NCBI RefSeq assembly: GCF_024362765.1
Contig: NZ_CP093302.1
Coordinates: 3,471,564-3,535,563 of the forward strand
Origin: Alkalihalobacillus sp. LMS6
Lineage (GTDB): Bacteria; Bacillota; Bacilli; Bacillales; Bacillaceae_D
Reading direction: 5' to 3'
DNA length: 64,000 nt
Shown in pieces: positions 62,673-64,000 of this stretch (positions are counted from its first letter, which is position 1; each line of letters starts with the position of its first letter). A program made the position numbers and the translations under genes. Below the pieces are notes generated by a model that was not told the origin of the DNA, did no database searches, and was given only the letters and a program-made list of their open reading frames with translations.

Positions 62673-63263
62673 ATGATTGAAACAACTGACCGCAATCAAT
62701 GGCTGCTAAAGTGCTCGCTGTTCTTAACGTTAAATGCTGTACTCGTTTTATTACCGCTGAATCAGCTCTTTTTCACGTTTACTCTAACCTATACCGCTTC
62801 ATTCTTATTTCTACTTCTTGTCGGGAATACGTGGTTCTTTTACTTATTTTTCCTAACGTTCACAGACGTGTTCCGTTCGTTTCAGATGTTCTTATTAAGC
62901 GGCGTACTCGCCGTTACGTTGTGTCTTCCTATTGCGCATCTCTATGAGCCGCATGGCGTTAACAGTCAATATGCTTCCATTCCGATGCCAAACAATAACG
63001 ATCACTTGCTCATTCGGTATGAGCACTACAACACCTTTATGGGCGACCTTTCATATACGTTCCAATTTTATCGAGAAGGGACTGTTCTCTCGCGCTATAT
63101 TCGAGACGCAAGCTTGTATGAGTATCACTCTTCTAGTTACGTTGACAACGATCGTTCAGAGCCATTGGATTATCTCGGGTTTGATGATTACCACTGGCTT
63201 GATGAAACAACCGTCCGAATCCCTCGATTTCAGGAATGGATTCATATTGATATGGAGGAGTAA
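62673..63263 (+). CDS. Membrane protein with C-terminal soluble domain, unknown
   Basis: 196 residues. Three or four helices in the first 85 residues (LFLTLNAVLVLLPL, FTLTYTASFLFLLLVG, MFLLSGVLAVTLCLPI), then an outside domain rich in Tyr, Asp and His (NNNDHLLIRYEHYNTFMGDL). ATG 62673 lies 7 bases behind GAGGTG. No family was recognised. Confidence 0.6.
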   Translation: MIETTDRNQWLLKCSLFLTLNAVLVLLPLNQLFFTFTLTYTASFLFLLLVGNTWFFYLFFLTFTDVFRSFQMFLLSGVLAVTLCLPIAHLYEPHGVNSQYASIPMPNNNDHLLIRYEHYNTFMGDLSYTFQFYREGTVLSRYIRDASLYEYHSSSYVDNDRSEPLDYLGFDDYHWLDETTVRIPRFQEWIHIDMEE

Positions 63264-63381
63264 CTCCACTTATGGAAAACGGCTTCTAGTCCATTTTCGT
63301 TCTTTTTTAGGTAAAGCAGAAAGCGATTTCCTTGCACATACATATCCTAGTATTCATAAAGAAAGGAGTGTTGTGCACGAT

Positions 63382-64000
63382 ATGAAGAAAAGGGAATGGA
63401 ACGATTGTGAAACAAAACGAGACTGTTCCTGTAAGTGTCAGCCACCATTCGTCTGCCCTCCTTCCTTAAATTTGCCTGGGACAATCCGTATTCAAAAAGT
63501 CGATACGACCACTGGTACGCCTGTATCTGGAGCGGTTTTTTTAGTTACAGATTCTACAAGTCGATCCAAACTAGCTTTTTCGAATGAAAGAGGAAGAGTT
63601 GCGGTTCAAGTTCCAGCAGGAAGGACATATACAATAAGAGAAGTTGCCGCACCAATTGGGTACATTCCTAACCCACTCACGTACGTTGCAACAGTTCGGC
63701 GAAATCGGGAGGTCTATGTAAACGGGGTGTTAACGCCGATTTTATCCATTGGAAATACACCGGTTGGAGCGGCGCCAGGGAGTCTTCCTGTATTATTACT
63801 GGCTACTTTTACAAATACGCCGATTGCTGATGGTACCTTTACCCTAACAGGAGGCAATCAAGTGTTGACGGTTACTACAGATGAGAATGGGATTGGCCTC
63901 TTCACGAACATCCCTGCAGGTACGTATACACTTGCGCAAACAGGCGCTCCATTTGGATACAATATTGACACACAAACCTACCAAGTTATTGTGGATACAG
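63382..64000 (+). CDS. SpaA/prealbumin-like surface protein with Cys-rich start (3' end outside window)
   Basis: The visible 206 residues begin with a charged, cysteine-rich segment (DCSCKCQPPFVCPP) without a signal peptide, then SpaA-type repeats: IRIQKVDTTTGTPVSGAVF to IREVAAPIGYI, and again ATFTNTPIADGTFTL to LAQTGAPFGYN. SpaA domains are beta-sandwich modules of pilins and adhesins, often with self-formed isopeptide bonds. A Cys-rich leader without a signal fits a spore-surface or exosporium-like protein better than a sortase-anchored adhesin. Start: ATG 63382 or GTG 63373, both behind GGAG. The frame runs on past 64000. Confidence 0.75.
   Translation, partial: MKKREWNDCETKRDCSCKCQPPFVCPPSLNLPGTIRIQKVDTTTGTPVSGAVFLVTDSTSRSKLAFSNERGRVAVQVPAGRTYTIREVAAPIGYIPNPLTYVATVRRNREVYVNGVLTPILSIGNTPVGAAPGSLPVLLLATFTNTPIADGTFTLTGGNQVLTVTTDENGIGLFTNIPAGTYTLAQTGAPFGYNIDTQTYQVIVDT

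Noticed and set aside
1-64000. CRISPR arrays, tRNA or rRNA genes, known riboswitches
   Set aside because: No regularly spaced repeats, cloverleaf sequences or conserved riboswitch cores were recognised. A covariance-model search would be needed to exclude small RNAs.

Overview
The window looks like a piece of a low-GC Gram-positive chromosome of the Bacillaceae. The evidence is AGGAGG-type ribosome sites with many TTG and GTG starts, a Rap-Phr cassette, a LOV-STAS protein whose reactive cysteine has the same number as in Bacillus subtilis YtvA, PadR, MerR and MocR regulators, YhgE/Pip, SEC-C, BCCT and tripartite tricarboxylate transporter genes. Many proteins are acidic, which would suit an alkaliphilic or halotolerant Bacillus relative. 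The species cannot be named from this sequence. No rRNA, tRNA or CRISPR array was seen.

Layout. 1-4300: accessory genes, with a Fic protein running off the left edge, a SAM methyltransferase, a truncated zeta-toxin gene behind a small partner gene, and a Uma2-type nuclease. 4700-9690: a matrixin-like metalloprotease gene cut by a complete IS21-family element (exact ends, 5-bp ACATT duplication), then a lipoprotein and an ECF sigma/anti-sigma pair; lipoprotein and anti-sigma factor share an extracellular domain. 9900-12400: rap-phr-rap quorum-sensing cassette. 12700-17030: hypotheticals, a dead XRE regulator and a secreted three-module GH16 beta-glucanase under a 22-bp perfect operator palindrome. 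17100-21300: three paralogous lipoproteins, a fourth fragment and small membrane proteins. 21300-26140: a phage-type lysis cassette (modular amidase, holin, ArpU-like regulator, two small genes, divergent XRE repressor) without phage structural genes. 26300-27810: an Rpn nuclease gene with an internal start, followed by a second free copy of its C-terminal part.

27900-45060 is mostly ordinary: DMT transporter/MocR pair, cytochrome b5-like lipoprotein, TetR plus serine hydrolase, DoxX/DUF4166 pair, zinc alcohol dehydrogenase, MerR with divergent CPBP protease, amine oxidase, GNAT, a BCCT transporter stopped by one amber codon, and the blue-light receptor. 45100-64000: YhgE/Pip, an orphan HsdR-N nuclease, a flagellin 3' fragment, a PadR operon with two palindromes, SEC-C protein, DinB/Nudix pair, an acyl-CoA ligase with a TctCBA transporter, and the start of a SpaA-like surface protein at the right edge.

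Two homologous membrane proteins (40762-41499 and 53015-53773) resemble site-2 proteases that have lost the zinc-binding histidines and carry acidic repeat tails. Several genes under 60 codons, often with TTG, GTG or even ATT starts, were found by reading ribosome sites directly.
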